Assembly: GCA_045617525.1 (NCBI GenBank)
Contig: JAZLIT010000042.1
Span: 1 to 7,262 of the forward strand
Direction: 5' to 3'
DNA: 7,262 nucleotides
Source: JAZLIT01 sp045617525
GTDB taxonomy: Bacteria; Bacillota; Bacilli; Bacillales_A; Planococcaceae
A program made the position numbers and the translations under genes. Positions 1 through 5,714 of this stretch are shown here, one piece after another; the first letter of the stretch is position 1, and each line of letters starts with the position of its first letter. The notes under the pieces are model-generated. The model saw only the letters and a program-made list of their open reading frames with translations, made no database searches and had not been told where the DNA came from.

Positions 1-275
1 TTTGACTCGTCCATACAAACGATATAATCAAACTCCTTCATATCCTTTAACTTTAGTTGGCGCGCCGTCATACCTGCTGTTGAAATACCATACTGCGCTA
101 ACTTAGCCTTTGTGCCTTTATGGGGTGGCTCACCAAGATGATAATCCGCTGTCCCTGCTGAATCGACTTTGATTTCTGCCGATAACCCACGCTTCGCGAC
201 TAAATCGCGCATGACAGCCTCAGCCATTGGCGAACGACAAATATTACCTAAACACACAAATAAAACGCGAATCAT
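1..275 (-). CDS. Low-molecular-weight protein-tyrosine phosphatase, N-terminal 91 residues (cut by window edge)
   Basis: This cytoplasmic phosphatase hydrolyses phosphotyrosine, and in related Bacillus proteins phosphoarginine, through a cysteinyl-phosphate intermediate. The translation from the ATG at 275-273 begins MIRVLFVCLGNICRSPMAEA. This is the complete P-loop C-x5-R-S, with nucleophile Cys8 and phosphate-binding Arg14. The family-typical VDSAGT and GEPPHKGT segments follow, then the stretch leading to D-Y-I-V-C-M-D. The general-acid DP(Y/H) motif lies beyond position 1, so it cannot be checked. The protein resembles B. subtilis YfkJ more than the arginine phosphatase YwlE, by eye only. 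The ribosome binding site AAAGGGGG (283-290) is 7 nt upstream. The plsC terminator ends about 2 nt before that site, leaving no room for a conventional promoter between them. Expression may depend on readthrough from plsC or on a promoter inside the terminator region. Family assignment is secure; the substrate is not. Confidence 0.93.
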   Translation of the reverse strand, partial: MIRVLFVCLGNICRSPMAEAVMRDLVAKRGLSAEIKVDSAGTADYHLGEPPHKGTKAKLAQYGISTAGMTARQLKLKDMKEFDYIVCMDES

Positions 276-292
276 CAGAATGCCCCCTTTAT

Positions 293-326
293 AAAAAAGG
301 CACAATTCTACTAGAGAAAAGTGCCC
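293..326 (-). terminator. Intrinsic terminator after plsC
   Basis: On the minus strand, stem GGCAC/GTGCC (arms 321-325 and 299-303) encloses a 2x2 T/T internal loop, an inner stem TTCT/AGAA and a 5-nt loop. Six T follow at 298-293. It starts 7 nt after the plsC stop codon. It lies directly against the ribosome binding site of the next gene. Confidence 0.8.
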
Positions 327-332
327 AACTTC

Positions 333-923
333 TTATGCTTTTGCTTTTAATTCTGCTGTTAAACGTGTAAGTTCAGCTTCTAAATACTTCACCGATTCCT
401 CACGCGCCTCTTTACCCGCCTCAACCGTAAATGGCTTGCCGTAAATTAAATACGCCTTTTGACGCTTAAATACACCCTTCATACCACTCGGCCCTATATA
501 AGCAGCCGGTACAATTTGAGCATTTGAAAGCTGTGCAATTGTTACTGCACCTGCTTTTAAATTTGTGCTTTCATCTGTGCGTGTACCGCTTGGGAAAATC
601 CCTACAATTTTGCCTTCTTTAATTAATTTACGGGGGATTTTGATCACACTTGGGCCAGGGTTCTTACGGTCTACTGGGAATGCATTTAATTTTGTAAGGA
701 ACCAGCCTAACGCTTTACTATTGAATAACTCTTTTTTTCCCATGAAATGAATTTCTCGTGGATAAATCGATGCAGCTAAATTAAAAATGTCTACATAGCC
801 CGTATGCGTACATGCGATCACAAAACCGCCCTCTGTGGGAACATTTTCCTTACCGTATTCTTTTGCTCTAGCACCATTAAAAAATAAAATACCTCGTGCG
901 ATTGCCGCGATTAATTTATACAT
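333..923 (-). CDS. plsC: 1-acyl-sn-glycerol-3-phosphate acyltransferase (PlsC)
   Basis: PlsC transfers an acyl chain to the sn-2 position of lysophosphatidic acid to make phosphatidic acid, at the inner face of the cytoplasmic membrane. All four acyltransferase blocks are visible. Block I is THTGYVD, giving the HX4D pair His40/Asp45. Block II is around MGKKELF (61-67), with FPVDR at 82-86. Block III is IFPSGTRTDE, with the phosphate-binding FPxGTR at 110-115. Block IV is IVPAAYIGP (137-145). At 196 residues it matches the compact Gram-positive type (B. subtilis YhdO/PlsC is about this size). The first ~15 residues are hydrophobic and fit membrane association. The start ATG at 923-921 is preceded by AAGGTAGG (932-939), a spaced and not very strong site. 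A weak TTGTTT / 18 nt / TAATAT promoter may lie in the 79-nt gap behind the epimerase gene, but co-transcription with that gene is equally possible. Confidence 0.94.
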   Translation of the reverse strand: MYKLIAAIARGILFFNGARAKEYGKENVPTEGGFVIACTHTGYVDIFNLAASIYPREIHFMGKKELFNSKALGWFLTKLNAFPVDRKNPGPSVIKIPRKLIKEGKIVGIFPSGTRTDESTNLKAGAVTIAQLSNAQIVPAAYIGPSGMKGVFKRQKAYLIYGKPFTVEAGKEAREESVKYLEAELTRLTAELKAKA

Positions 924-1002
924 ATGCTTAGCCTACCTTATATATTAGTAACTTCATTGTAATCGAAACAAACCTTACACACAATGTAACGTTTATCAGC
1001 CA

Positions 1003-1887
1003 TTAAATACGTGCCGTTTTCACAATTGCTTTCACTAATTCAGGCAACCAGCTTTGCAATACTGAAAAGTCAAAGCCTGCCTCCTGCGCCTTCGTCGGCA
1101 ACATATACCACGAGGCTGGGATCGCGTATGGTGATCGATGTGCCTCATCACCTAACAAGGCAATTCGCGCACGCTTGCCCGCCACCTCCTCAATCATTTC
1201 AATCAATGCTTGGAGAGAAATTGTACCAGTCGACGTTGCATTATATGGTCCTTCAAGATCATTTACGCCTGCAAAATGTAGAAATGCTGCTGCTTCACTG
1301 GCTAATATAAAGCTCATCTCCGCATCCATGTTCAAAAACCCTATTGGTTCGTCATTTAAAACATGCTCAATATGGAAATGTAGGCGACGCGTATAATCAT
1401 CCTCACCCATAACAATCGGGAAACGAACTGCAACTACAGGGAACTGTGCATGCTTGAAAAATACAGCCTCTGCCTGACGTTTGCCCTCACCATATGTAAA
1501 ATCAGGTGTATCACCCATGCGAATTTCATAGTTGTATGGATCAAAATCTGCCTCAACATGCGGCGTCCCGTTTGCTTCATACGTAGACAACGTTGAAGTA
1601 AATACGAGCTTGCCTATTTTCCCGTTAAAAATATCACAAAACTGCTTTGCTTCATTCGGTGAGTAGCAAATATTATCATACACAATATCAAAAGTACGCC
1701 CCTCTACAGCTTTTGCAAACGCTTGTTCATCCGTACGGTCTACTGTAATATGCTCCACCTGCGCCGCAAATGGATTTGCGGATTTACCGCGTGTCGCGAT
1801 TGTAACATTATGCCCCTCTGCGATTAATCGCTCCACTAATTTACGCCCGAAAAAACGAGTGCCACCTAATACTAAAATATTTTTCAT
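1003..1887 (-). CDS. NAD(P)-dependent epimerase/dehydratase family protein (extended SDR)
   Basis: This predicted cytoplasmic oxidoreductase/epimerase has 294 residues. The N-terminus MKNILVLGGTRFFG carries a Rossmann dinucleotide-binding loop (GGTRFFG, residues 8-14), with R33 in the ATRG segment as a plausible NADP-phosphate contact. The strand-4/5 region has FTSTLSTYE, where a Ser/Thr sits at the SDR catalytic position. The Y-x3-K pair is YGEGK (Tyr132/Lys136). The C-terminal substrate domain is less conserved. Similar proteins in Bacillales are annotated only as NAD-dependent epimerase or, loosely, isoflavone-reductase-like, and I cannot name a substrate. Start choice: an in-frame GTG at 1899 lies inside the ribosome binding site AGGTGGG (1895-1901). 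The ATG at 1887-1885 is 7 nt downstream of that site and begins exactly at the Rossmann strand, so I use it. No strong terminator separates this gene from plsC, so the two may be co-transcribed. Confidence 0.88.
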   Translation of the reverse strand: MKNILVLGGTRFFGRKLVERLIAEGHNVTIATRGKSANPFAAQVEHITVDRTDEQAFAKAVEGRTFDIVYDNICYSPNEAKQFCDIFNGKIGKLVFTSTLSTYEANGTPHVEADFDPYNYEIRMGDTPDFTYGEGKRQAEAVFFKHAQFPVVAVRFPIVMGEDDYTRRLHFHIEHVLNDEPIGFLNMDAEMSFILASEAAAFLHFAGVNDLEGPYNATSTGTISLQALIEMIEEVAGKRARIALLGDEAHRSPYAIPASWYMLPTKAQEAGFDFSVLQSWLPELVKAIVKTARI

Positions 1888-1894
1888 ACTTATT

Positions 1895-1901
1895 CCCACC
1901 T
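1895..1901 (-). promoter_or_regulatory. Ribosome binding site deciding the epimerase start
   Basis: AGGTGGG lies 7 nt before the ATG at 1887-1885. It contains the alternative in-frame GTG (1899-1897), which rules out that longer start. Confidence 0.75.
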
Positions 1902-1921
1902 AGTTTGAATTTTCTCACTTC

Positions 1922-1950
1922 ATTATACTACGTGAAAAATAAAAAGCATC
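1922..1950 (-). promoter_or_regulatory. Putative sigma-A promoter for the epimerase gene
   Basis: A perfect TATAAT (-10) sits at 1922-1927 on the minus strand, just after the T-tract of the rlmA terminator. At a 17-nt spacing the -35 would be GATGCT (1945-1950), a poor match that lies in the terminator stem. The -10 is convincing; the -35 is not. A start near 1915 would give a leader of about 27 nt. Confidence 0.5.
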
Positions 1951-1986
1951 TTGAAAGTAAGCACACAGGCCAACCTTCAAAATGCT
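1935..1986 (-). terminator. Intrinsic terminator after rlmA
   Basis: A 14-bp stem with two G-U pairs is formed by arms 1973-1986 and 1945-1958, with a 14-nt loop. It is followed on the minus strand by TTTTATTTTT. It begins 5 nt after the rlmA stop codon and is one of the strongest terminators in the window. Confidence 0.9.
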
Positions 1987-1991
1987 CCCTA

Positions 1992-2825
1992 TTAATATTC
2001 GCCAACTAAAATATTCAAATCAATCGTAATTTCGTTCAGCTCAATTGCCTCACGATTCTCAACATGCCAGCCCATAGGTGTCATTTCTAACAGCTTAGGC
2101 ACAAGTGCTGCTGCTAATGGCATTGTATACGTAATGCGTTCGACTGTTACATTACGGAATTGCTCAGAGAAACGTGAAACCGTTAACTCATTAGAATAAA
2201 TTTCCTTTTCAGAATCAGCAAATGCCTGCTGACGTAATTCCTTCAAATAGCCTTCTTGCGGAACTACTTTAATCACTCTTCCACCTGGCTTCAAGAGACG
2301 TTTGAATTCATCATAATTTGCTGGAGATAAAAAGTTCAGTACGACATCGAAACTTGCCTCTTGATAAGGACTGTTCGCTAAATCGCCGACACACCAAATT
2401 TGTTCACGATAAAATTTAGCTGCAGCAACAATACCTTCCTTTGCAATATCAATTCCTACGCCCGTTGCCTCGTCTAATCGCGCACAAATACGTGCTAAAT
2501 GCGAGCCTTCTCCACAACCTGTATCTAAAATGACTGGCTTTTCTGCTGAAATAAGTGCTGCAATATGGGACTGCACTGCGTCATATAATCCACTTGCAAT
2601 AATTTCCTGACGCGCCTCAAAAAGTTCCTTCGAATACATCGTCGAAACGGCTTTTGGCAACATATATAAATATCCTTGCTTGGCGACATCAAACGTATGA
2701 CGATTCATACAATGTACACGCCCATCTTCCTCAACTGCCATTTTTTCATGGCATAACGGACACGCAAATAAATCCACCTGTTGCATACGTAGTATACTTT
2801 CCGCTCGCTTCGATAACTGACCCAT
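1992..2825 (-). CDS. rlmA: 23S rRNA (guanine-N1)-methyltransferase, RlmA family
   Basis: This SAM-dependent enzyme methylates N1 of a guanine in helix 35 of 23S rRNA. The Gram-positive RlmA(II)/TlrB branch modifies G748, and the Gram-negative RlmA(I) branch G745. An N-terminal zinc-binding module is complete: C22-x2-C25 and C39-x3-H43, followed by TFDVAKQGYLYML, very like the E. coli RlmA module. The Rossmann methyltransferase domain follows, with motif I ILDTGCGEG (99-107), GVGIDIAKEG for the acidic ribose-binding position, and FLSPANYDEFKRLLKPGGRVI. The C-terminal LEMTPMGWH segment is also typical of RlmA. The length of 277 residues is normal. Start ATG 2825-2823 has GAAGGAG (2834-2840) 8 nt upstream. 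The gene appears monocistronic, with a terminator on each side. The family is clear. The exact target nucleotide, and whether it affects macrolide (tylosin) response, are inferred from the family. Confidence 0.93.
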   Translation of the reverse strand: MGQLSKRAESILRMQQVDLFACPLCHEKMAVEEDGRVHCMNRHTFDVAKQGYLYMLPKAVSTMYSKELFEARQEIIASGLYDAVQSHIAALISAEKPVILDTGCGEGSHLARICARLDEATGVGIDIAKEGIVAAAKFYREQIWCVGDLANSPYQEASFDVVLNFLSPANYDEFKRLLKPGGRVIKVVPQEGYLKELRQQAFADSEKEIYSNELTVSRFSEQFRNVTVERITYTMPLAAALVPKLLEMTPMGWHVENREAIELNEITIDLNILVGEY

Positions 2826-2885
2826 AGCTAAAACTCCTTCAATCTTTCGTTAGCCTTATCGTACCACAAATTAATGAAATGATAG

Positions 2886-2935
2886 ACGCGCGCGCACAGC
2901 ATAAAAAAACTGTGCGGATTAAGTACGCACAGTTT
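2886..2935 (-). repeat. Three copies of CTGTGCG/CGCACAG forming mutually exclusive hairpins
   Basis: The heptamer occurs at 2926-2932, 2910-2916 (inverted) and 2893-2899. On the minus strand, copies 1 and 2 form the terminator of the NERD gene. Copies 2 and 3 could instead pair around a 10-nt loop that holds the T-tract. Copy 3 adjoins a 13-nt alternating purine-pyrimidine run at 2886-2898 (ACGCGCGCGCACA). The copies and spacing are seen directly; the switching is inference. Confidence 0.6.
2903..2935 (-). terminator. Intrinsic terminator after the NERD-like gene
   Basis: A perfect 10-bp stem, AAACTGTGCG (2935-2926) with CGCACAGTTT (2916-2907), encloses a 9-nt loop. A seven-T run on the minus strand at 2909-2903 follows and overlaps the stem base. 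It begins 3 nt after the stop codon. Confidence 0.9.
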
Positions 2936-2937
2936 CT

Positions 2938-3570
2938 CTATTTTTTCAGTTGTGAATAAGACTTTAAGGCATCGTATGTAGTATCAATTTGCTCTTTTGA
3001 TAAATGATTTCCTTCGAGCGCATTTGCCCATCGAGTGATTTCACTTATCTTCAAAACTTCTGCTGTTTCTGACGTTACTTCAATCTGTTGAAATGAACAA
3101 TCATTCGAAAAGAAAACAACCGATTGATAATTTTTTTTATCCAATTCCGGCACTAAATCAGAAATCCCATAAATCATACGTAGGCTTTCATGAATTGGGT
3201 TTGTGAATTGCTCTACTTTACCACCATGAAGTTGCTCAATCCATTCAGAGTTTTTTTCCGAACCAGAAATCCAACCCTTTTTAAATTTCAATTGGATCAC
3301 AAAAATTCCCGCAGCGTGAACTAAGATCGCATTCGAAAAATTGCTTTGAGTATTATCATCCATTTTTACATTCAGTAAAAGTTGGTGATCCTCTTTTTGC
3401 TGACCTACTGCATCATACAGTTTCTTCAGTGCATGTACTTCTTTATTTAGTAATGTCTCAAAAAATGTATATCCCGTTTCCTTAGAAAACGGACTACTAT
3501 CAAATCGGTAAAAAATAGTTCCAAAATAAAATATTGCTGCTAATAAAATGAGTATAAGTATTGTTGTCAT
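2938..3570 (-). CDS. Membrane-anchored NERD-domain-like protein, probably catalytically degenerate
   Basis: This is a 210-residue protein of unknown function. One N-terminal hydrophobic helix (about residues 3-21, TTILILILLAAIFYFGTIF) should anchor it in the membrane, followed by a soluble part. The middle resembles a NERD (nuclease-related) domain: LVHAAGIFVIQLKFKKGWISG, then a W (110), then FTNPIHE, like the family pattern of G-x-F-V-I-E-x-K, W and N-P. In an eye alignment the acidic positions of the PD-(D/E)xK-like core are changed: the Asp before the first strand aligns with Asn80 and the Glu of E-x-K with Gln93, while Lys95 is kept. This suggests a non-cleaving relative. Start choice: a GTG at 3579 overlaps the ribosome binding site AAGGAG (3579-3584), whereas the ATG at 3570-3568 is 8 nt downstream. 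The gene follows the HAD gene by 114 nt with no clear terminator between. The domain call is moderate because it rests on a degenerate pattern. Confidence 0.72.
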   Translation of the reverse strand: MTTILILILLAAIFYFGTIFYRFDSSPFSKETGYTFFETLLNKEVHALKKLYDAVGQQKEDHQLLLNVKMDDNTQSNFSNAILVHAAGIFVIQLKFKKGWISGSEKNSEWIEQLHGGKVEQFTNPIHESLRMIYGISDLVPELDKKNYQSVVFFSNDCSFQQIEVTSETAEVLKISEITRWANALEGNHLSKEQIDTTYDALKSYSQLKK

Positions 3571-3578
3571 CCATTTCA

Positions 3579-3584
3579 CTCCTT
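3579..3584 (-). promoter_or_regulatory. Ribosome binding site deciding the NERD-like gene start
   Basis: AAGGAG is 8 nt upstream of the ATG at 3570-3568. It overlaps the upstream in-frame GTG, so that GTG cannot be the start. Confidence 0.75.
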
Positions 3585-3600
3585 GGAGTATTCCATTTAC

Positions 3601-3629
3601 AGTTTAACAAAAAAATGAATTATTTTCCA
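3601..3629 (-). promoter_or_regulatory. Putative promoter for the NERD-like gene
   Basis: On the minus strand, TGGAAA (-35, 3624-3629) is followed by a 17-nt spacer and the extended -10 TGTTAAACT, with hexamer TAAACT at 3601-3606. Both hexamers match consensus at 4 of 6 positions. The predicted start is near 3594, giving a leader of about 24 nt. If real, this gene can be expressed independently of the HAD gene. Confidence 0.42.
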
Positions 3630-3684
3630 TGTGACATTTACACTACAACACAGGATATATGCAGTCTTTTGGACTACATACGCA

Positions 3685-4377
3685 CTATTTATTATAAATT
3701 ATTTCTAATAAATGGGGTAAGTGTGCGATTTCATAGGTCGGTTCAATCGGCTGCGTTTTACGTTTCCCATTCGAATTAAACCAGCATGTATCAATCCCTG
3801 CAGCTACGCCCCCCGCAATGTCCGCGCTAAATGAGTCCCCAATGATCAAACAGCTTGCAAGATCAACATCCCCAATTGCTTCAAATACATAATCGAAAAA
3901 TTGAATTTGTGGCTTTTGATACCCTATTTCCTCCGACACAAAAACTTGTTGGAAGTATGAAGTTAATCCAGCCGCCTCTAAACGTGCATACTGTGTATCA
4001 GTCATTCCATTCGTTACAATATAAAGCTCGAAATTAGGGGCTAATTGTTCTAAAACCTCACGTGCACCATCGATTAATACGATTGTTTTGGCTAATAGTT
4101 GACGATAGCGGTCATCCACTTCGCGCCCGTTCACCTCAATGCCAAAGTGTTCAAATGTCTTTCCAAAACGTTGATCCATCAACTGCTCACGTGTTACTTC
4201 GCCTACTTCTAAAGCATCCCAAAGGCTTCGATTAATTCGGTTATAAATCACTTCAACCTCAGCAGTTAGGGGGAAATTAAATTCATTAAATACGGTAGGT
4301 AGTGCAACTTTTTCTGCAGCCTTGAAATCGACTAATGTATCATCAAAATCAAAAAATAATTTTTTATAGCGTGTCAT
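3685..4377 (-). CDS. HAD-superfamily hydrolase of the YfnB/YjjG nucleotidase type
   Basis: This is a 230-residue cytoplasmic phosphatase. All four HAD motifs are present: motif I FDFDDTL, with nucleophile Asp10 and acid/base Asp12; motif II VTNG (Thr122); motif III QKP (Lys155); and motif IV IIGDSFSAD (Asp181, Asp186). A helical C1 cap lies between motifs I and II. The sequence tracks B. subtilis YfnB closely along its length (for example DFDDT, LYIVTNG, TQY, FVSE, GYQKP, IIGDS, PTYEI). YjjG-type enzymes dephosphorylate noncanonical and normal pyrimidine nucleoside monophosphates, so a nucleotide house-cleaning role is likely but inferred from the family. Start ATG 4377-4375 has AGGAG (4386-4390) about 8 nt upstream. 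The gene lies between the ogt terminator and the NERD-like gene, with which it may share a transcript. I found no convincing promoter directly upstream. Confidence 0.92.
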   Translation of the reverse strand: MTRYKKLFFDFDDTLVDFKAAEKVALPTVFNEFNFPLTAEVEVIYNRINRSLWDALEVGEVTREQLMDQRFGKTFEHFGIEVNGREVDDRYRQLLAKTIVLIDGAREVLEQLAPNFELYIVTNGMTDTQYARLEAAGLTSYFQQVFVSEEIGYQKPQIQFFDYVFEAIGDVDLASCLIIGDSFSADIAGGVAAGIDTCWFNSNGKRKTQPIEPTYEIAHLPHLLEIIYNK

Positions 4378-4436
4378 CTTCTTATCTCCTGTTCATGTAT
4401 TCATGTAGAAATTCGTTTTCACTTCTCATTCCATAG

Positions 4437-4461
4437 AAAAATCGCGCCATAATTGCGCGAT
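4437..4461 (-). terminator. Intrinsic terminator downstream of ogt
   Basis: The perfect 7-bp stem ATCGCGC/GCGCGAT (arms 4455-4461 and 4441-4447) has a 7-nt loop and is followed by TTTTT on the minus strand (4441-4437). It lies about 130 nt beyond the ogt stop codon, unusually far, so it may serve ogt or a separate short transcript from the intervening region. Confidence 0.8.
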
Positions 4462-4590
4462 ATACGTTTTCTGAAAGTATGTATTTAAACAAAACAGCTT
4501 TCCGCTTATTTCATTATCTAAGACCGGCCTGATATTCAATTATTTTAACATACTAATTCCAAAATTATTTAACTATTCATATGGTATTTC

Positions 4591-5112
4591 CTAACTACGC
4601 TTTAACTTACCTGAAGCTAAAATCCCTTCTAGCTTCAAGAGGCTTTTCTTCATTTCTAAACCACCACGAAAACCCGTTAAACTTCCCGATTTACCAATTA
4701 CCCGGTGGCACGGCACAACGATTGCAACTGGATTAGCGCCAATTGCCCCACCTACTGCCCGAACTGCTGTTGGCTGGCCAATTTTCAGCGCGATTTCACC
4801 GTAAGTGCTAGCTTGCCCAAAAGGAATTGCTTGTAGCGCTTGCCATACCTTCATTTGAAACGAAGTCCCTTGTAAATCAATCGGCAATTCAAAGCATTGT
4901 TTTTTGCCCTCGAAATACTGTTGCAGTTCCTTAACATAACGCCCTAACATAAGGTCATCTTCCACAAGCGTGGCCTTTGCGCGTTTCTTTTGCTGCCATG
5001 CTTTTAACTCTTCTAAGTCTGCTCCAACAGAACCCACAAAACATAACCCTTCATCTGTTGCAGCAATGTATAGTGGCCATTCCTCACTCTGTAAACGCGT
5101 CCAATAAATCAT
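4591..5112 (-). CDS. ogt: Methylated-DNA--[protein]-cysteine S-methyltransferase (Ogt/MGMT)
   Basis: This suicide repair protein moves an alkyl group from O6-alkylguanine or O4-alkylthymine in DNA to its own cysteine. The active-site motif IVVPCHRVIG gives Cys135 followed by His136. The DNA-binding helix RAVGGAIGANP carries the intercalating Arg118. TSFQMKVWQAL, IPFGQASTYGEIA (Tyr104) and the SLTGFRGG loop (144-151) are all standard. The N-terminal domain is short and variable, as in the Ogt type, with no AdaA/AlkA fusion. Start choice: the frame stays open to 5175, but the extra codons run through the terminator at 5144-5176. The ATG at 5112-5110 (MIYW) has GGGAG (5118-5122) 5 nt upstream and GGAGG (5125-5129) 12 nt upstream. 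The resulting 173 residues is the usual family size. A lone TAAAAT at 5139-5144 could be the -10 of its own promoter; no good -35 is visible. Confidence 0.95.
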   Translation of the reverse strand: MIYWTRLQSEEWPLYIAATDEGLCFVGSVGADLEELKAWQQKKRAKATLVEDDLMLGRYVKELQQYFEGKKQCFELPIDLQGTSFQMKVWQALQAIPFGQASTYGEIALKIGQPTAVRAVGGAIGANPVAIVVPCHRVIGKSGSLTGFRGGLEMKKSLLKLEGILASGKLKRS

Positions 5113-5117
5113 ATCGT

Positions 5118-5129
5118 CTCCCATCCTCC
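5118..5129 (-). promoter_or_regulatory. Ribosome binding site region deciding the ogt start
   Basis: Two SD-like strings, GGAGG (5125-5129) and GGGAG (5118-5122), precede the ATG at 5112-5110. The ATG at 5124-5122 lies between them, directly against GGAGG, and is therefore disfavoured. Confidence 0.6.
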
Positions 5130-5143
5130 AAAAAAATGATTTT

Positions 5144-5176
5144 AAAAGTGCTCCGAACATTTCTGCTCGGAGCACT
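5144..5176 (-). terminator. Intrinsic terminator after the DinB-family gene
   Basis: The perfect 10-bp stem AGTGCTCCGA/TCGGAGCACT (arms 5167-5176 and 5147-5156, complementary on either strand) has a 10-nt loop. TTT and, 7 nt later, a second seven-T run follow on the minus strand. It starts 4 nt after the stop codon at 5181. Confidence 0.88.
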
Positions 5177-5180
5177 ACTA

Positions 5181-5654
5181 TTAGCGAGACATTTCTGCTG
5201 TTGGCCCCATTACTGGAGGTACAGTTAAGCCTGCCTGACGTAATAACACCGTCATTTGACCGCGGTGATGATTTTGGTGATCTACTACCATGCGTAGTAA
5301 TTTACCTAATGCCATCGTTCCGCCGAATGCAGATACTTCTTCCTCTAGTTGTGCATCTGTTAACGATGGTACTTCTTTTGCATACGCTTCAATTATTTGC
5401 TCATAAAATGCAACAATGTCAGCCATTGCCTCAGGTTTCGCCATTTCAGGACCTGGAGCTGGAATTTGTAGACCTGCAAATTGGCCAAATGCGCCGGCAG
5501 TACCCACTAAATGCCAAGCCAACCAACCTAATGTATTATGGCCCTCTGCAATTGCTTGCCCTTGTTTTTCATCCGTAATGGCTTGCATTACTTTTAATGT
5601 GCCTTTTGCAGATGCAGACCAATCTGCCATGAAATCTTCAACTTTACGATACAT
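5181..5654 (-). CDS. DinB/YfiT-superfamily putative metalloenzyme
   Basis: This 157-residue protein should adopt the DinB four-helix-bundle fold. The superfamily's three metal-binding histidines are visible: His48 in GWLAWHLVG, and His126 with His130 (or His129) in VDHQNHHRGQMTVLLRQAG. The HxxxHRGQ pattern near the C-terminus is the strongest family mark. Members include DNA-damage-inducible DinB of B. subtilis, bacillithiol transferases (BstA/YfiT type) and enzymes dependent on other thiols. I cannot assign a thiol partner or substrate, and I see no SOS box in the 54-nt upstream gap. Start ATG 5654-5652 has GGAGAG (5661-5666) 6 nt upstream. The gene follows the glycosylase gene without a terminator, so co-transcription is likely, and it is closed by a strong terminator. 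Confidence 0.88.
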   Translation of the reverse strand: MYRKVEDFMADWSASAKGTLKVMQAITDEKQGQAIAEGHNTLGWLAWHLVGTAGAFGQFAGLQIPAPGPEMAKPEAMADIVAFYEQIIEAYAKEVPSLTDAQLEEEVSAFGGTMALGKLLRMVVDHQNHHRGQMTVLLRQAGLTVPPVMGPTAEMSR

Positions 5655-5685
5655 TTATATCTCTCCATTCTAACGTTCTACTACC

Positions 5686-5714
5686 ATCATAGGTATTTAT
5701 TTTGATTTCTACAA
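5686..5714 (-). promoter_or_regulatory. Possible internal promoter for the DinB-family gene
   Basis: On the minus strand, TTGTAG (5709-5714, overlapping the glycosylase stop codon) lies 17 nt before TATGAT (5686-5691, 5 of 6 matches to the -10 consensus). The -35 matches at only three positions. This could give separate expression of the DinB-family gene. Confidence 0.38.

Noticed and set aside
565..750. Plus-strand open frame opposite plsC
   Set aside because: It lies entirely antisense to a well-supported acyltransferase, has no good ribosome binding site and shows no recognisable protein sequence. The same holds for the plus-strand frames opposite the epimerase (1011-1396), HAD (3855-4037), DinB (5201-5673) and glycosylase (6020-6232) genes.
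971..990. TTACA/TGTAA hairpin after the epimerase gene as a terminator
   Set aside because: The stem is five A+T-rich pairs followed by GGTTTGTTT, too weak to call.
2886..2898. Alternating purine-pyrimidine run as a functional Z-DNA element
   Set aside because: It is only 13 nt long; recorded with the hairpin module but not supported as a separate feature.
3661..3677. Short hairpin (GCAGTC...GACTAC) after the HAD gene as a terminator
   Set aside because: The stem is only 5-6 bp with a G-U or mismatch and is not followed by a T-run on the minus strand, so HAD to NERD readthrough remains likely.
3561..3779. Plus-strand open frame of about 72 residues across the HAD/NERD gap
   Set aside because: It overlaps both real minus-strand genes, has low-complexity composition and lacks a convincing SD. 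The gap itself has a good minus-strand promoter instead.
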